From: Polytrichum commune
Taxonomy: Eukaryota; Streptophyta; Polytrichopsida; Polytrichales; Polytrichaceae
DNA length: 64,000 nucleotides
Assembly (NCBI GenBank): GCA_950295325.1
Contig: OX485804.1
Span: 55,540,429-55,604,428 of the forward strand
Direction of reading: 5' to 3'
Shown here piece by piece: positions 22,850 through 35,729 of this stretch (the stretch's first letter is position 1; each line of letters opens with the position of its first letter). Below the pieces are notes generated by a model. It searched no databases. It was not told where the DNA came from and saw only the letters and a program-made list of their open reading frames with translations. A program made the position numbers and the translations under genes.

Positions 22850-24110
22850 GAATCTCATCACAACATCTGTCTCTATAATGCTCGTTCTAAACAACAAGCC
22901 TTGTCATATATCACTCAAATACACTCTAAACTCCAGTCATATCCACCCCCTTAATGTTCCACATTCTCTTATATTTCTTATAACTCTAGGGAAAGGATGC
23001 TTTCAATTTAAATCTCACTCGTTGTTGTCATGTTTCCCTCCCATATATCATGGGTTTTTGACATTAAAGTTGTTATGTTCCTCCTTTTTCACAACAATAA
23101 TACCTCAAGAATGCAATTAAAACACAATATTTTGAACTTCCAAACTTTGTAGAATCCAAAAGCTTTACAACTTAACCACAAGATTGTGATTCCCTCTAAA
23201 CCCACCCAACAATGGGAGAGAGACGAAAGATCCTCTCTCTTCCCCCCCTAGCTTGCTTTTATGCCAAACGCACTACTTTTACTTTCTAATTATGATAAAG
23301 TCATCTGTTCATACCTATATCTTTGGTACTACTATGAATCTTCTATCTTTTGGTTCAATCACAATCCACTAGTTGGATTTGTCTAATTCCAACTTGATTC
23401 ATTCATCCATTCTTCTTGTTGGAATTGTCTAATTCCAAATAGATTATTCATCCATTCTCCTAGTTGGAACTGTCTAATTCCAGCTAGATTCGTTTTGTTA
23501 TAGAGAGTCGTCTAGCTCCCATGAATAACATCTATCCGCTTGGAATTGTCTAACTCCAATTCATATCTTCTAGTCGGGTTGTCTAACTCCAACACAAAGC
23601 TCTTCCAGAGGGAGGTGTCTAAGTCAGTCGGATTTGTCTAACTCCAATGCAAAGATCTTTGATCAGGAGCTATCTAACTCATGTGCACAATTCCTTTATG
23701 GATTGTCTAGCCCTTGTGCACCATTCTTTCTTGGGTTGTCTAACCCACTACTTTCTTTGGAGTTGTTTGACTCCATACACCATTTGCTTACATGCTAAGT
23801 ACAACAAAGTATAGTCAGTCTTTATTTCTTGTTTAATCAAACCTTAAATCTTTTAATCTAAGTATATCACAAAAGTAAACCACCAAAGAATTCAAACGAC
23901 ATGATTGCATGCATTATGTTGTCATCATTGTAATTATTTTCATTATTGCGATGTTGACTTTGTGTTATTCCATAATGTCACATGCATGCTACACTAATTC
24001 TCTTTAATCATGCATCCATGCTAATACTGCAAAACTCCTTAATATCACATGCACTTTGGTTGCCACAAGTGTGATATTATGGAGTTTAGAGGGTATATGT
24101 GTCTAATCAA
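22850..24110 (+). repeat. Dispersed repeat V, long copy
   Basis: Two outer blocks match, in reverse complement, a shorter copy at 43850-44290. Block 1 is about 22900-23065 (CACTCTAAACTCCAGTCAT, CCCTCCCATATATCATGGGT). Block 2 is about 23870-24100 (AAACCACCAAAGAATTCAAA, GACTTTGTGTTATTCCATAA, TGGTTGCCACAAGTGTGATA). About 800 bp between the blocks, including the mini-hairpin array, is missing from the other copy, so either this copy gained it or the other lost it. Confidence 0.55.
23372..23775 (+). repeat. Array of about ten mini-hairpins with a GTCT loop and covarying stems
   Basis: Units share the layout stem-GTCT-stem. Clear ones lie at 23372 (GTTGGATTT/AATTCCAAC), 23419 (TTGGAATT/AATTCCAA), 23462 (AGTTGGAACT/AATTCCAGCT), 23540 (TTGGAATT/AACTCCAA), 23573, 23627, 23667 (GAGCT/AACTC), 23732 (TGGGTT/AACCCA) and 23758 (TGGAGT/ACTCCA with a TGTTTG loop); weaker ones are near 23505 and 23699. 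Spacing is about 25-80 bp. Several base changes in one arm are matched by complementary changes in the other. The intervening text is not conserved. There is no CRISPR-like spacer regularity and this is plant DNA. Confidence 0.6.
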
Positions 24111-24114
24111 CTAA

Positions 24115-24720
24115 AAGAATGATCACACAGGGCCCACATACCTTAACTTAGGTTGCGTATTGATGCACATTGCATAGGATGTTGATCTATCAATAGTTCA
24201 AATGAGTAGGGCCGTAGCCACAACCCAAATTCATGAGAGGCTCCAAGGTAGATTGTGATAAAACCGACATACTACCCAAAACAACACCTTAAGATCTTGC
24301 ATAATAGGCACATGTGGATTATAAGTATGTCCACCACCTTTACATCAAGCTCCCCTAACGGTTTTGGATAATAAAACTTTGAAGCCTTATAACTTTTGCA
24401 TCTAGAATCCAAAGAAGGCATATTTCGGTGTGTTTGACTCCCCTTTGATTTGCACACAAGAAGTTTCTATATTTTATCAATATAATCATAGTAAATATAC
24501 TCAGCAATTAAAGTGACGGTTTTAGCACCCTCTACCTTACCTATTCACAAGGTACAATGTGTTTGGATTTTTCGCAATCGTTTACTTAGATGTCCTAATC
24601 ATTGGTGTGTTTATTGGCTAAAAAAATATCATATACAAATATTATAAGTTATCTAGATTATTTTATTGAAGGAAATAGAAATTTGTGACAGCATCATATC
24701 GACACTTGTCATGCTTGGCC
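24115..24720. other. Non-coding sequence
   Basis: GGGCCCACATACCTTAACTT at 24129 resembles the end of an R1 copy. Otherwise nothing is recognised. Confidence 0.35.
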
Positions 24721-24726
24721 ATTATA

Positions 24727-25425
24727 CCCAAGGGATGGACTCTTAATTGCAAACCGTAATAACGTGCGTGGTTGCTATGAAACTAAACCCCCTACATACA
24801 ATAAGTTTAGATAGAAAGAAAAATGTGTACATAGTAATGGTAGGCTAGAAAATGGAATCATGTATTTATACTAAGTTTTTTTCATTTTAAGGTGATAATA
24901 GCCTCCACTACATATACAAATTATAAATCATGAATTACATATGCCTTCATTACATGTTCACTCTCTAACGAGAAAAGTCATTGAACATTTTTCTCATCCG
25001 TAGCATGTAACTCAACAATTGCACCAAACAAACCAAGACAAGAGCATAATAACTTAATTACCATACAAAGAGCAAAACTCAAGGGACCCCATGAGCACTC
25101 TAAGAGCCTCTAGGTTGTCCTATCACCAAAATGTGAACCCTAACAAGAATGGTCGAGGAGTCATTGAGGAATGTTACCATATGACAATAATGAATGAAAA
25201 TGTGAATTAGATGACACTAACACATACATTGTAAAAAAATCTCTAAACCTTAGGACCCCCTTTCGTACATCTACCTTTACTTCAAAATTCTTGATAGGTT
25301 TACATGTACACACCAGAGACAATTCACACCCCTCCCTCATGTATACTATGTATGTTAATGCCTCAAATAAAATCCCTTCTTACACTCACATTAGTTTGTA
25401 CATGGTATGAAGTCCACCCCTTGGG
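24727..25425 (+). mobile_element. Family-T TIR element, copy A
   Basis: The termini are CCCAAGGGATGGACT and, at the far end, AGTCCACCCCTTGGG: 15 bp with one mismatch. The 699-bp interior aligns end to end by eye with copy B (45854-46540) and, reversed, with copy C (57471-58171). Shared landmarks are GCATGTAACTCAACAATTGC, CAAGGGACCCCATGAGC, TTACCATATGACAATAATG and TTACACTCACATTAGTTTGT. No transposase is present. Flanks contain CATTATA on the left and ACATTATG on the right, a possible eroded target duplication. Confidence 0.7.
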
Positions 25426-25499
25426 ACATTATGCAGTTATAGACTATTCTAATGAATTGCACATTGCATCACGTCTTATGATGGCAAAGTGATGTCATA

Positions 25500-25900
25500 C
25501 CTACAATTGCCATGTTGAAGGGTTGGGGGGGGGGGGGGGAGGGGGAATCCCATAGTTTACTTAAGGGTAAATTGGCACAATCAACATCCTAGTTAATTGC
25601 CACGTCTACTGTTGAGTTCAATGTTATTTAGTACTTAACATAGTAGTCGACTTCAAGAAAGAAAGAAAAAATGCCCCCATTAAAAAAACTAGATTGTTAG
25701 ATCTCATTGGCTATAGAATCTAATAATAAAGGTTTAATTGATTTTTCTTCAATTTTACTCCTCAATGTCAATTGCTACTAGTAATTGACTTTAAGGGGAA
25801 AAAATTACAAAAATTTAATCAGTAGATCTTGCAACCGACATTTTTTTCGCGATTTGTGTTTTTGGAAACCAATTGCTACATAGATACATTCAACAAGAAC
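25500..25900 (-). repeat. Dispersed repeat G (homopolymer-ended), copy 1
   Basis: A 15-base G run (25525-25539) introduces a sequence with GTAGTCGACTTCAAGAAAGA and TTAGATCTCATTGGCTA. Reversed, it parallels 34870-35240 and 58200-58860, where C-runs occupy the equivalent place. Similarity is partial and boundaries are uncertain. Confidence 0.4.
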
Positions 25901-25949
25901 ATGAAAAAATAAAATGAATTGGAGCTTGTATCGTAGTCATTTTAAATTA

Positions 25950-27940
25950 CATGTCAACGGGCATCAAGTCACGTTAGGGATGGACATCATGGCCGAATGC
26001 CATGTCAAGTGCATGTGCATGTGCACATCACTATCTTTCCAAAGTTAACAACAATTCATTGAACTATGGAGCAATCCTTCTCAAGTCACTATTCCATTTA
26101 GACCTTTTTAATTTATTTCTAATGATACCAACACTTAATGACATAAAGATAAATAATGTCAATGACAATAATTCACGAGTTTAGTGTAATTGTCATGATT
26201 TTAAGAGGATGGTGTGATTTTAAGAGTGGCAGAACATTATCTAACATAATTTAGTAATATGCTCATGCAACAATACAAACTAGTGATTACGAGTTCAATT
26301 AAAATAAGCTAGGATATCATTTAACAACTGCCCTTAATGTTTAGGAATACATGCACACGAAGCTAGGGTACCGACACGTAATGAAGTCAATTGATAACTT
26401 AATTTTTGAACATTTGACAACCATACTTAATGTTTAGGAATACAAGTACAAAGAAATGAGGATATCATCACACATATAATTGATGGTTAGGCACATCAAG
26501 TTAGGAATTGACAATATTGTTTTTTATGCAATTACATTTTTATTATATAAATGAAATATAATATAGATTTCCTAGCCCATGATCAACAAATACCATGTAC
26601 TAGGACCCACGATTTTCAATCCATCTTCATATCCTAATCATCTTATATTTCAATGATAACAATGGTCATCACTAATAGTCAAAAAAATAAAAAATAAAAA
26701 ATTATAACTATCATAAAACTTAAAAAAATGTTGGCAAATTTCATGATGAAAAATTGGTGAGTTTAAATCCAAGTTTATGTTGTAACCAAAATGTTATTAA
26801 TACATGTAAAAAAAAGTTATGTATGAAATGCATAATTATTAATGTCATTTTTTCATACATGGAAGTCATCAATTCAAATAAAATTTGAACAAACATAAAA
26901 TACAAATCTAATTGTAGAAGGTTTTGAAATTTTTAGTCGATTATTTTTTTATTAAATGAATTATAGGTAAAGAAAGAATTATAATAGGAGTTATGATGAT
27001 TTTAAGTATGGAAATTAGCTTAAGATAAATGAGAGCCTAAGCAATGGATACAAAATAATTATTGATACGTTGTTTACACATGCCTAAGCTAAAGTCAACG
27101 TACGGTATAAGACAATTAAGAGATGAATTAAATATTGATTTTGTTCAAGTGTGATGGCATGAGATTCAAAGGCTGATTCTAATGGATCAGGGGTGACAAT
27201 ATGCTAAGATAATCGAACGGGTGGAAGTAAGTTGAGTTCATAAGTTGTTGATTGTATCTAATATTTAAGTTAGTAGAATTTACCTTGACGATGTAAGATT
27301 TCACATGACAAGTGTCTTTCGACATTACAATGTCGATAATGGATGAAAAATTATCGGATAACGGATGGTGAAACTAAATTTTCAGAATAAGTATCCAATT
27401 TAAATGAACATTGATGAATGCTACACTAAATCAACCGATGGATGGCGAAACGTAAGTCATAAAATATACTCACCGCTACTACTTGGGGCGGTCTTTTTGA
27501 AAAGAGAGATCAACTTCACCTTCAATCATCTCTTATCTCCGACTTCCACATCTGGGAGGTTCAAATCTTCTTCTTACAAAATTCATCTCACTTCCGACCA
27601 ACTCTCAATCTTCAGCAAATGATATAGTTGTTTTTATTGGTGTATAATTTTATTGAATGTTAGCCTCTCAATATTTATAAATATACTTGGTGTAAAGACC
27701 TTAAGTAATAGCTTAATGCTATGAAATACAGTGTTGTGATATCTACACCTTTATTAAGAATTTGTTTGTTTGTATTGATTCTTGCTTCTTAAAATTAATT
27801 TATCTTAGTAACCAATTTCTTTAGTTGTGAGATGATAATTATTTTATAAGGAATTTAAATGATAAAAGATCTTGAGTTAGTTAAAAAATGATAAATAACT
27901 TTTAATTTATGTTGAGTAGTTTGATGCCTCTGGTCCTTGA
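25950..27940. other. Strongly AT-rich non-coding sequence
   Basis: A duplicated block of about 97 bp (CTTAATGTTTAGGAATAC at 26333 and 26430) is the only structure noticed. Frames at 26002-26184 and 27404-27622 are short and unrecognised. Confidence 0.4.
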
Positions 27941-27947
27941 AAAATAT

Positions 27948-28465
27948 CTGACTTCAATGGCTCACCACGGCTTGTCATAATGTTTATTTCTTGCAAAACT
28001 TATATCAGTGAATAGATCTTGAAGTTTTATTTGTATCTAAGTTGTTTTGTAAGAATAAAAAATACAGTATAGAATTTATTGACATTTTTATGAGACAACT
28101 TAAAAACTTATATTGTTTAGAACAACTGACTCTAGAAGCTTGCCACGGATTCATCTAAAGTTCATTCTTTACATGATTCATATCATTGAATAGGTTTTAA
28201 ACTCCTTTATTTTTTATTTAAAAAATTTCATGAAAATAAAATAATTGACCTAAAAATTATAAATATTTGTGTGAGACATTCTTCCATTTACAATAGTTGA
28301 CTTCTAGAACCTCACCATGGTTTTCCATGAATGTTTATTTCTACAAATCCTATGTCCATACGTACGTCTTAAGGTTTCCCTTCTATTCAATGTAGCTTCA
28401 TTTGATTCTACAATTTTAAGATGAAATTATTAGAGCTTCCGTGAGATAGCTTCAATATCTTAGTT
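27948..28465 (+). repeat. Ancient diverged tandem array, unit about 175 bp
   Basis: Three units start with CTGACTTCAATGGCTCACCA (27948), CTGACTCTAGAAGCTTGCCA (28125) and TTGACTTCTAGAACCTCACC (28297). Each then has an AATGTTTATTTCT-like block, a TGAATAG(A/G)T(C/T)TT block, an AT-rich block with aataaaa-type sequence and a GTGAGA(C/T) block. Periods are 177 and 172 bp. Copies have diverged heavily. Confidence 0.55.
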
Positions 28466-28469
28466 TATT

Positions 28470-31400
28470 TTTTTAATCAATAAAATCTTCTACTACTTAT
28501 AAATAATCATAGTGGATTTTGGCCACATTGGGATGCATAATAGTGACTAGAATATATAAGAAGGGCTTAGATTTTCTGTTTTATAACAACTAACCTAAAT
28601 TGGACTTTGAGGCAATCAATACAACAAATTAGATCTGTTTACTCACAAAGACTTTGAAACCTTAATCTAGTTATTTGTAATTAAAAAATACATACAAATC
28701 CACCTTTGGCTTGGAAATCCAAAAAAACAAACTTTACCTCATACTAATCACTAAAAAAAACTTACAATAAAATGAATGTCATCCATCCACAATAATATAT
28801 GTTAATTCACAATGATGTTATATCATTATAAAAATCGCTAAAGAAAAAAAATCACCTAGTATGATTATCCATAATAAACACATAAATATGTAAGTATAAT
28901 ATATTAAATAAAATTTCATCCTCAAGTAATCATTCATAATATAATGTTGAAGCTATGTATCTTGTATGTAAAAATAACGATCTAAATTGGTATCATTTAT
29001 TGAACGTGGAACCATGGGAGCTATTGTAGGCACATTTGAGTAAGCTTGGCTTGACAAAGTTAGTTAGAAATAGATGTTGACATATACAAAATGTAACATA
29101 CAAAAATATACAAAAAACCAACTTGTGATTTGAGTACTTTCAAAAAAAAATAAAAAATAAAAAATTACAACATAAACCTTAAGCCCTAGCTAGACTTTAA
29201 AACTTACAAGAATATTATTCATTTTAAATAGTTTTGGGGTTTAGACCACATGTAATCCCTGGGGTGCACCTTTCATAACATGTATGAGTATATGTGAGTG
29301 CACAAAAGGGGTATTTGAACTTTGTTTGTACTATGTACACATATGCTATACAAATTGTAGCTTATATATGCACATGTCTAAATGACTTCGAAAAAATATA
29401 CAACAATTGTACTTGTATAGTAGTGTCGCTAGACTTTATGATATAAGTGTTTAATATTGGAAGAAATTAAGATGAATAAATTTATCATTCTTTATATCAT
29501 CCATGCATGTATGAAAGAGGCAATATTAGGGTTTTGGAAGGGTCATTGAGTTGAGAACAAGGCCACTTCTTGCTTAGGGCAGCGAGAGGAATGGACCATG
29601 GTTCTTTGTGAAGGCTAATCAAAGGGGATGCCGATGGTTGATGTGGTTGGTAATACATGCAACAATTAGAGGCACTAGGTGACCTAGAAGTTAGGGCTTG
29701 TCGCAAAGGTCAACATAACAGTTCGTTGAAATTGCAAAGGTGCTTAAAACTCCTCATTTCTTCATTCGTTTTGTGTGTTTGACATTGCCCCTGCCTCCTT
29801 TTTGGTGCTCGTCAAATTAGTGGTTTTGTGTATTGGGTTATGGAAGCAACAATAGGTGTTTATATATAAAGTTTTCCCTCAATTGAATTCTTGGTTTTAA
29901 ATAATGAGCATGATGCTTGCCTTGTCTCCAAATCAAGTTGTGGCTATAATCAAAGCATGCATGGTAGAGACTAATTAACAAACTGTGGAATAAAATGGGT
30001 CAAGTAGTTACCTTTTGTTCAAGATACTTTGAGTTTTGATTGCTATCAACTTATATGATGTAAGCAAGAAATGTCAAGAAAATAACACACATGAAGCTAG
30101 ATTTGTGGTAGACGCAAATAAATTAGCTCCAATTAAGGTTTGATTTGTTGGGAGGATTTATAAGATGCGAAAGAATTTTTTGGTAGTTGCTGGGTGGAGT
30201 ACAAATATCCAATTGACTTGATAGACAGTTCATCAAACATTGAGATTTGCTTATATTGGTATAAAAATGCCAACAACAACTGGACTTATAATTCTACTAA
30301 TCATTTGATGAAAAACTTTATATGATCCTATTGATTTTTTGAAACAACAATAGCATTAGCTTCTATGACATGTATTGTAGACGAGATGCTTATAAGTTAC
30401 ATCCAAGGGATGAAAAAGTCATCAATACGTTTTTGATGAATGCTAGGGCTTTGCATTTTATATATGATAGGGTTGATTGTTATTCAAAATTATATTTGTA
30501 TACTTATGTTAATGAATATATATGAATGTAATTTTTTTATGTATACATATTTTTCACTTATATTTTTACCATTGAAATTCTACGTGTATTGCTTGATTTT
30601 ACAAAATAAAAAACATGTATATAGGGTTTTTTTAAATAGTACGTTGCGAATGTATGTGGTTCTTGGTTTTTGATGAAAGGTGCACCCTATGTGTATAAGA
30701 GAAGTTTAGTGTGGTTATATCTAAGTAATATGTTGTATTTATATCTGTGGGTTATAAACACCCAATTCTAGACCGTAAATTCCATCCAAAGTTGTACTTC
30801 TTGGTTGTGAAATATGTGATATATGTGAGGTTTGGTCCTTATAATGGGAATGGTCATATTAGTTATATTTGAGACATGTGATTATATTAATAAAACCATT
30901 ACATATTATCTACATAAAAACAAAGAACTAGTATTGGATATAAATTATTAGTTATTGGATTTGATAGTAGAATAATTGATGCATGGAAAACTTATTTCAA
31001 TAAAATAAGAACAATACCTAGAACTACGTTACGGAATCAACACTACATTTTAAAGTTATAAAATATGCATGTCATGGATGTTAAATTTGATTATTGCGTT
31101 GATGTACACATTAGGTTTTATGGTTATGGTATCAACTATGATACATGCTTTCGCTTGTTATCCTAACAGAGGCATTTGAACCCGTTTAACACCATCATAT
31201 AATACAACTTATTTTTGGCAGTTTTATAATTTGATGCTTTTAATATAAGCATTTTATTGCCAACATAGAATAACACAATAAAGCTTATGATTTTGTGTGA
31301 TAAGAGGATAAAATGTAATTTAAAAATAGAATTCCAAAAATACAAGTAGCCCACATGAGTGAGGTGGAGTAGCAATAAACATCAATTATATCTATATATC

Positions 31401-31655
31401 TATGTATATTGCATAATTTAATAAGAAGGATCCATAGCCATATCATGCACACCCTCTCACCCACTCTGACTTCAATAATTTTATAAACTAGAAATCCAAG
31501 CTCATCACGTGCACATATTTTCCTTGAGATTATTTCTTTGAGCTTAATAAAGAGGGAATAAGGCAGGTTTACCCACCAACTTGCAATGCACCCTATCAAA
31601 TAAGCCCCATCCTACACACATGATGAATTTGTAGAACGTAACGCATTAGATTGCC
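28470..31655. other. Strongly AT-rich non-coding sequence
   Basis: No element ends, tandem repeats or coding motifs were recognised over about 3.2 kb. The open frames (29706-29497 minus, 30440-30673 plus, 31599-31163 minus) are low-complexity and motif-free. Confidence 0.4.
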
Positions 31656-31663
31656 CTAATCAA

Positions 31664-31912
31664 TAGAAATGTAATGAAAGAGGCATGAGAAACAATAAGG
31701 TCAGATAAGGCCACAACGCTAGTCCAAAGAGGGATAAGAGTTATCCCATCTTGTTTGTATGAACCAAGGAAAGGAAAATAACAATAACATGCAAAGCAAT
31801 GAGAGCATGAGACCATCTCAGTCCAAACATTCTTCATATGCCTTTGTGTAAGTTATGTGTATATGCTCGTGCAATCTCATCTCTAGTCTTATTGACTTCC
31901 AATATAACTCAT
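31664..31912 (+). repeat. LTR-like repeat L, copy 1
   Basis: Matches 36790-37027 in the same orientation. Shared wording includes ATAGAAATGTAA, GGGATAAGAGTTATC, TTGTATGAACCAAG, TTCATATGCCTTTGT and ATCTCTAGTCTTATTGA(C/G)TT. Copies are about 5.1 kb apart. This could be a solo LTR fragment of the element discussed at 36790. Confidence 0.45.
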
Positions 31913-31914
31913 CT

Positions 31915-33035
31915 AGATTTTTAACTAGATGAACTTACGTATGTGTTGCAAAACCCTGGCCGAACGTTAGAGATCAATACCTTATACACCTTTCAGCATG
32001 TGCCAAGCATATTTCGCAGTTTGTTTGTTAACATTTTCTTGGATGTGCATGTGTTGTCCATATTCAATTTTTCCTTTCTATGTTAAATCCTCTGATTTAG
32101 TACATATCCTCCATAGACATCAAAATAAAAATCGAATATTAATTGGATAGTATATCGCATTATTTATTCTTAAAAAAACTTGTTGGATTCAGATTCATGG
32201 CTGCTTTTGTGCTTCAACTTGAATACAGTGTCCCTGTGAATCTTTATTGAACAATCCGGGCATGATTTTAGGGTTATGCATGGGCCACATATGCCTGTAT
32301 CAATGATGCATAATGTAGTAATCAAATGCGTTTTGACATAATGATTCTCAAGATATTTTACATGTTCACAAAATGAAGAAATATATTGTATATCTTATAA
32401 CTGGTATTTAGGTAATTTTGGACTTATGATGGTTTTGGACATAAACATGCATTTTAAGAAATGTGAACATTCATGCTTCAAGTGTTATTATCTATACTCG
32501 CCTTGCTGTCAATACATAGGTGTTTGTATGTATAAAGATTGTGGACATGATGTGCACATATTTTTGGCATCATATTGTAGATATTGAAGCGAGTGTGTGC
32601 TGGCAGTTTAGTCCAAAATTGACGAAAAGCTTGAAATTATCTAAAATATGGTTTTATTAGCTCAATGAAATAGAGTCATTTAGCTTAGATTTTTTTTTTT
32701 AAAAGAAGAAGATGTGAATACTTATTATCCTCAAAAAGTTCATGAAAATTGCACACAACTCATAAGATAAATTGAATCTTGAAATGTTTGCAAAGAGGTT
32801 TTCATACCTTCAACAAAATTTCACACATGGCTATTAAAAGACTTTCTATTGACATCTCTAGAATGAAACTAGATAACTTCCACCTCAAGGATTTTCTCAA
32901 CACAAATGTGGGTTGTACTTGAAACCATTGACATCATCATGATGCAAGACCATTGTTGCTTACCACACCTCGAATTATAGACTTGCATCGAAATTGGACG
33001 GTGGTCAACTATCCCTATTTTTAGAGACGATGACT
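31915..33035. other. AT-rich non-coding sequence
   Basis: Nothing recognised. Confidence 0.4.
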
Positions 33036-33039
33036 TATA

Positions 33040-33265
33040 CTACTTTTGCGCTTATAATGTACTTGGAAACGATGCACACTGTGTTAGAGTGTCCTCTATA
33101 CAACTCCATTAGAAATACATTTTAGTCACTATTTGAGAAGGCAATACTAGGGAGTCTCAAGTCTTTCTTTCAATTAGACCATCAAGTTGATATTAGCTTG
33201 TACCTCACAGAGGGTATGGCACTCCACCACTTTAGGGAAATAGCCAGCTTGATACCGCCTTGATG
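33040..33265 (+). pseudogene. Fragment of a retroelement reverse-transcriptase zinc-binding tail
   Basis: The plus strand reads FCAYNVL, then after a one-base shift ETMHTVLECPLYNSIRNTF, a stop, SLFEKAILGSLKSFF and QVDISLYLTEGMALHHF. The C...H...CPLYxxIR pattern is typical of the zinc-binding tail of LINE-type reverse transcriptases. There is no catalytic domain, and a frameshift and an internal stop make it non-functional. It differs from the 5940-6632 copy, so a second LINE lineage is likely. Confidence 0.45.
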
Positions 33266-33269
33266 TATC

Positions 33270-34860
33270 TTTAGTCCTACACACCTTTGGACTTCCCATA
33301 CTCTAAAATCAGTTACATTTCATTTCATTGACATGATAGGTTGTGTACACCTGATACAAATAGTGACAAATAATGTTTCCTATTGTATAGTTATATATCC
33401 AAGTTTTAGATGTGCACCTACTTAATAGAAAATCATTGCAAATCATCTATGAGTTTCGCGTCAAAATTCTTGAAAAAATTCACATGCAATTCATATATAA
33501 CAAACTCAATTTTCATGTTGCTTCTTGGATATCCTAACGTGTTCATGTCATTTTTTATTTATGATCAAGTCTTTATGTATCATGAAATGTTCAAAATATC
33601 CACAATAGGTGTCCTCGCCTTGAGCATTACGATTTCATTTACATGCACGTCATGCATGTATACACAAAGTCTCAAATTACGTCTCTTCAATATGTTAATA
33701 TGCTTGCGGAGCATTGACTGATACTTTCTAAAGAAAAATTAGCAATGCACAACCAACACCTTCTATCCAATTATGAACCATCGTATGTTGGTATAGCCTT
33801 TAACAAACTTGAATTGGACATCTTGGCATGGTTGAAAAATATATTTCTTTTCCATCTCTCCTATTAACCCAACTTTAAAGTCCAATTGAATCCAATGTTA
33901 ACACCCGCCATTATTGGAGGTGAGAGTCACCAAGTCAACAAGCTATGCGATGGGCACAAACAACACACAAAAAGCTCATATGTGGACTTGTCGACTTCGT
34001 ATGTTATCGAGGAGCATGTGAAATGTCACCCATGGAAATTTACTTAGACCAAATCATAAGTCTATGTGCCTACTATGCATGGGGCAATTAAGTTCACCTT
34101 TATAACGTGCCTCAAATACTCGAGCCTTGAGCAAGGTGGCAATACCATGCGTGTAAAGAGGCTCTTCATTTATGCTTGTTTTTTAAAGACACCGTCATTT
34201 GTAAATCTAATAAATATTGAAAACTTTGTCACCTACCTAACCTTTGAACATGCAAATGAGACAACTTGAGCAAATGAGAATTTCTTGTCTTAGACATTGT
34301 CAAATGAGATTCTTTTGAGGACGTTACTAATCATATAGACATCAATTTTCAATTGGTAGAGTGGTACATGACACATAAGTCAATAACTTGTCATTTACTC
34401 AGTGTCCATCCTTTCTAGATAGTTGGATTAATACCATGGGCAAAGGTCCTATAGCTAAACTAACACTAAGATGGGCGACATTCATAAATATACTTAATTT
34501 CCAATGTTATGCCACCATGAGGGCCAATTGTTTTTTAAGGCATCTATCAACATGCAAGTCAACATGACTTGGATAATTCCATCCAACCATGTAGGAACTT
34601 GAAGGCTTGTCCTTGGGGATCAAGTATGTTTGAGCCCATTTCCTCATGTGTGATAGGTAGTCACAAACGTGCATGCAAGTATTTCAACCCTAAATAATTG
34701 CAAATAATTCATTTGCACATTTCGATAGCAGTGTTAGCCAATCTATAAATGACATAATCTATAGTAGTGTCAACGCATACTTGATTTAACCATATTCATC
34801 TAAGATAAACATGGCCAACATAGGCCAAGCTTATTTAAATGATGTTATAATGTAAAATGA
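33270..34860. other. Non-coding or unrecognised sequence
   Basis: A 103-codon plus frame (33410-33721) rich in Phe, Ser and Cys, and another at 34066-34269, lack recognisable domains. They may be further decayed retroelement sequence. Confidence 0.35.
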
Positions 34861-34869
34861 AAATTATAG

Positions 34870-35240
34870 TCAATTTCAAGAAAAACCAAAATTGTCACAA
34901 ACAAATAAATAAAAAAAGAAGAAATATGGACTATTGGATGTTGCAACCAACAATATCTAACACTCATCTAAATGGTTCATATTTTTTAGATTCTTAAGTT
35001 TTATAATTTCAAAAATGTCTTCTTCTTTAAAGTTGATTGCTAGGTAGTGTCAAGTAGCATGTGGACTACAAAATAACAATCAAATCCCCCCCCCAACAGA
35101 TTATCAATTATTTTTCATTGAAGTCGATTGCAATGTTGGTTGCTAGGTAGCAATCGATTAGCATGTCAACTGCAAACTAGCAATCGGCTTTGAGATCAAC
35201 ATGAGAGTTGACCGGGGGTTGACCATGTTGATTCCCTAAG
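34870..35240 (+). repeat. Dispersed repeat G, copy 2
   Basis: CAACCAACAATATCTAA, CTTCTTCTTTAAAGTTGATTG and a 9-base C run (35086-35094) parallel 58690-58815. GGGGGTTGACCATGTTGAT at 35214 resembles a terminus. Confidence 0.4.
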
Positions 35241-35249
35241 TAAACAATC

Positions 35250-35725
35250 AATCCCACCCCCTATTGACATGATGTTTTTGGCTTGTTGTCACGTCTTTGT
35301 AACAACACATGATGTGACATGACAAATGCCAATGTGCAATCAATGATTGGAGCTTTAGTTATGTGCCAGTTTGATTAATTGCATCCCCCAACAAGAATTT
35401 ATGTGCTACATAGTCGACATGCTTAATAATGTGTCAATAAGGTAGTTTCAGTATATCTGAGAGAAGTGTACTCACAACCAATGTTGAATCTAGTGACTAA
35501 TCAATGAATAAAAATAACATTGGCATATTTATACCGTCGTGATTGGAAGTCCGTTCTTCCTTGTTGTAACCAAGACTTCATAATAAAAGTTACTTCCCTC
35601 CTTTTAGAGGGTGGGCTCCTTTGAGTAGCATGTTTAGCGGGAGGGTTATCCTCTTAGGGTGGGTCCATGGTCCTCTTAGGGTTATCCTCTTTGTTGTCTA
35701 GTTTTCTTTTGTTTAACGCTAAGTA
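35250..35725. other. Non-coding sequence
   Basis: A short direct repeat (GGTTATCCTCTTAGGGT and CTCTTAGGGTTATCCTCTT) lies at 35644-35691. Nothing else was seen. Confidence 0.4.
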
Positions 35726-35729
35726 TATT

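Noticed and set aside
23372-23775. CRISPR-like repeat array
   Set aside because: Spacing is irregular, repeats are diverged with covarying stems, and the context is eukaryotic with plant transposons.
33410-33721. 103-codon plus frame as a membrane protein gene
   Set aside because: Hydrophobic composition follows from AT-richness. There is no start context, homologous motif or neighbouring exon.
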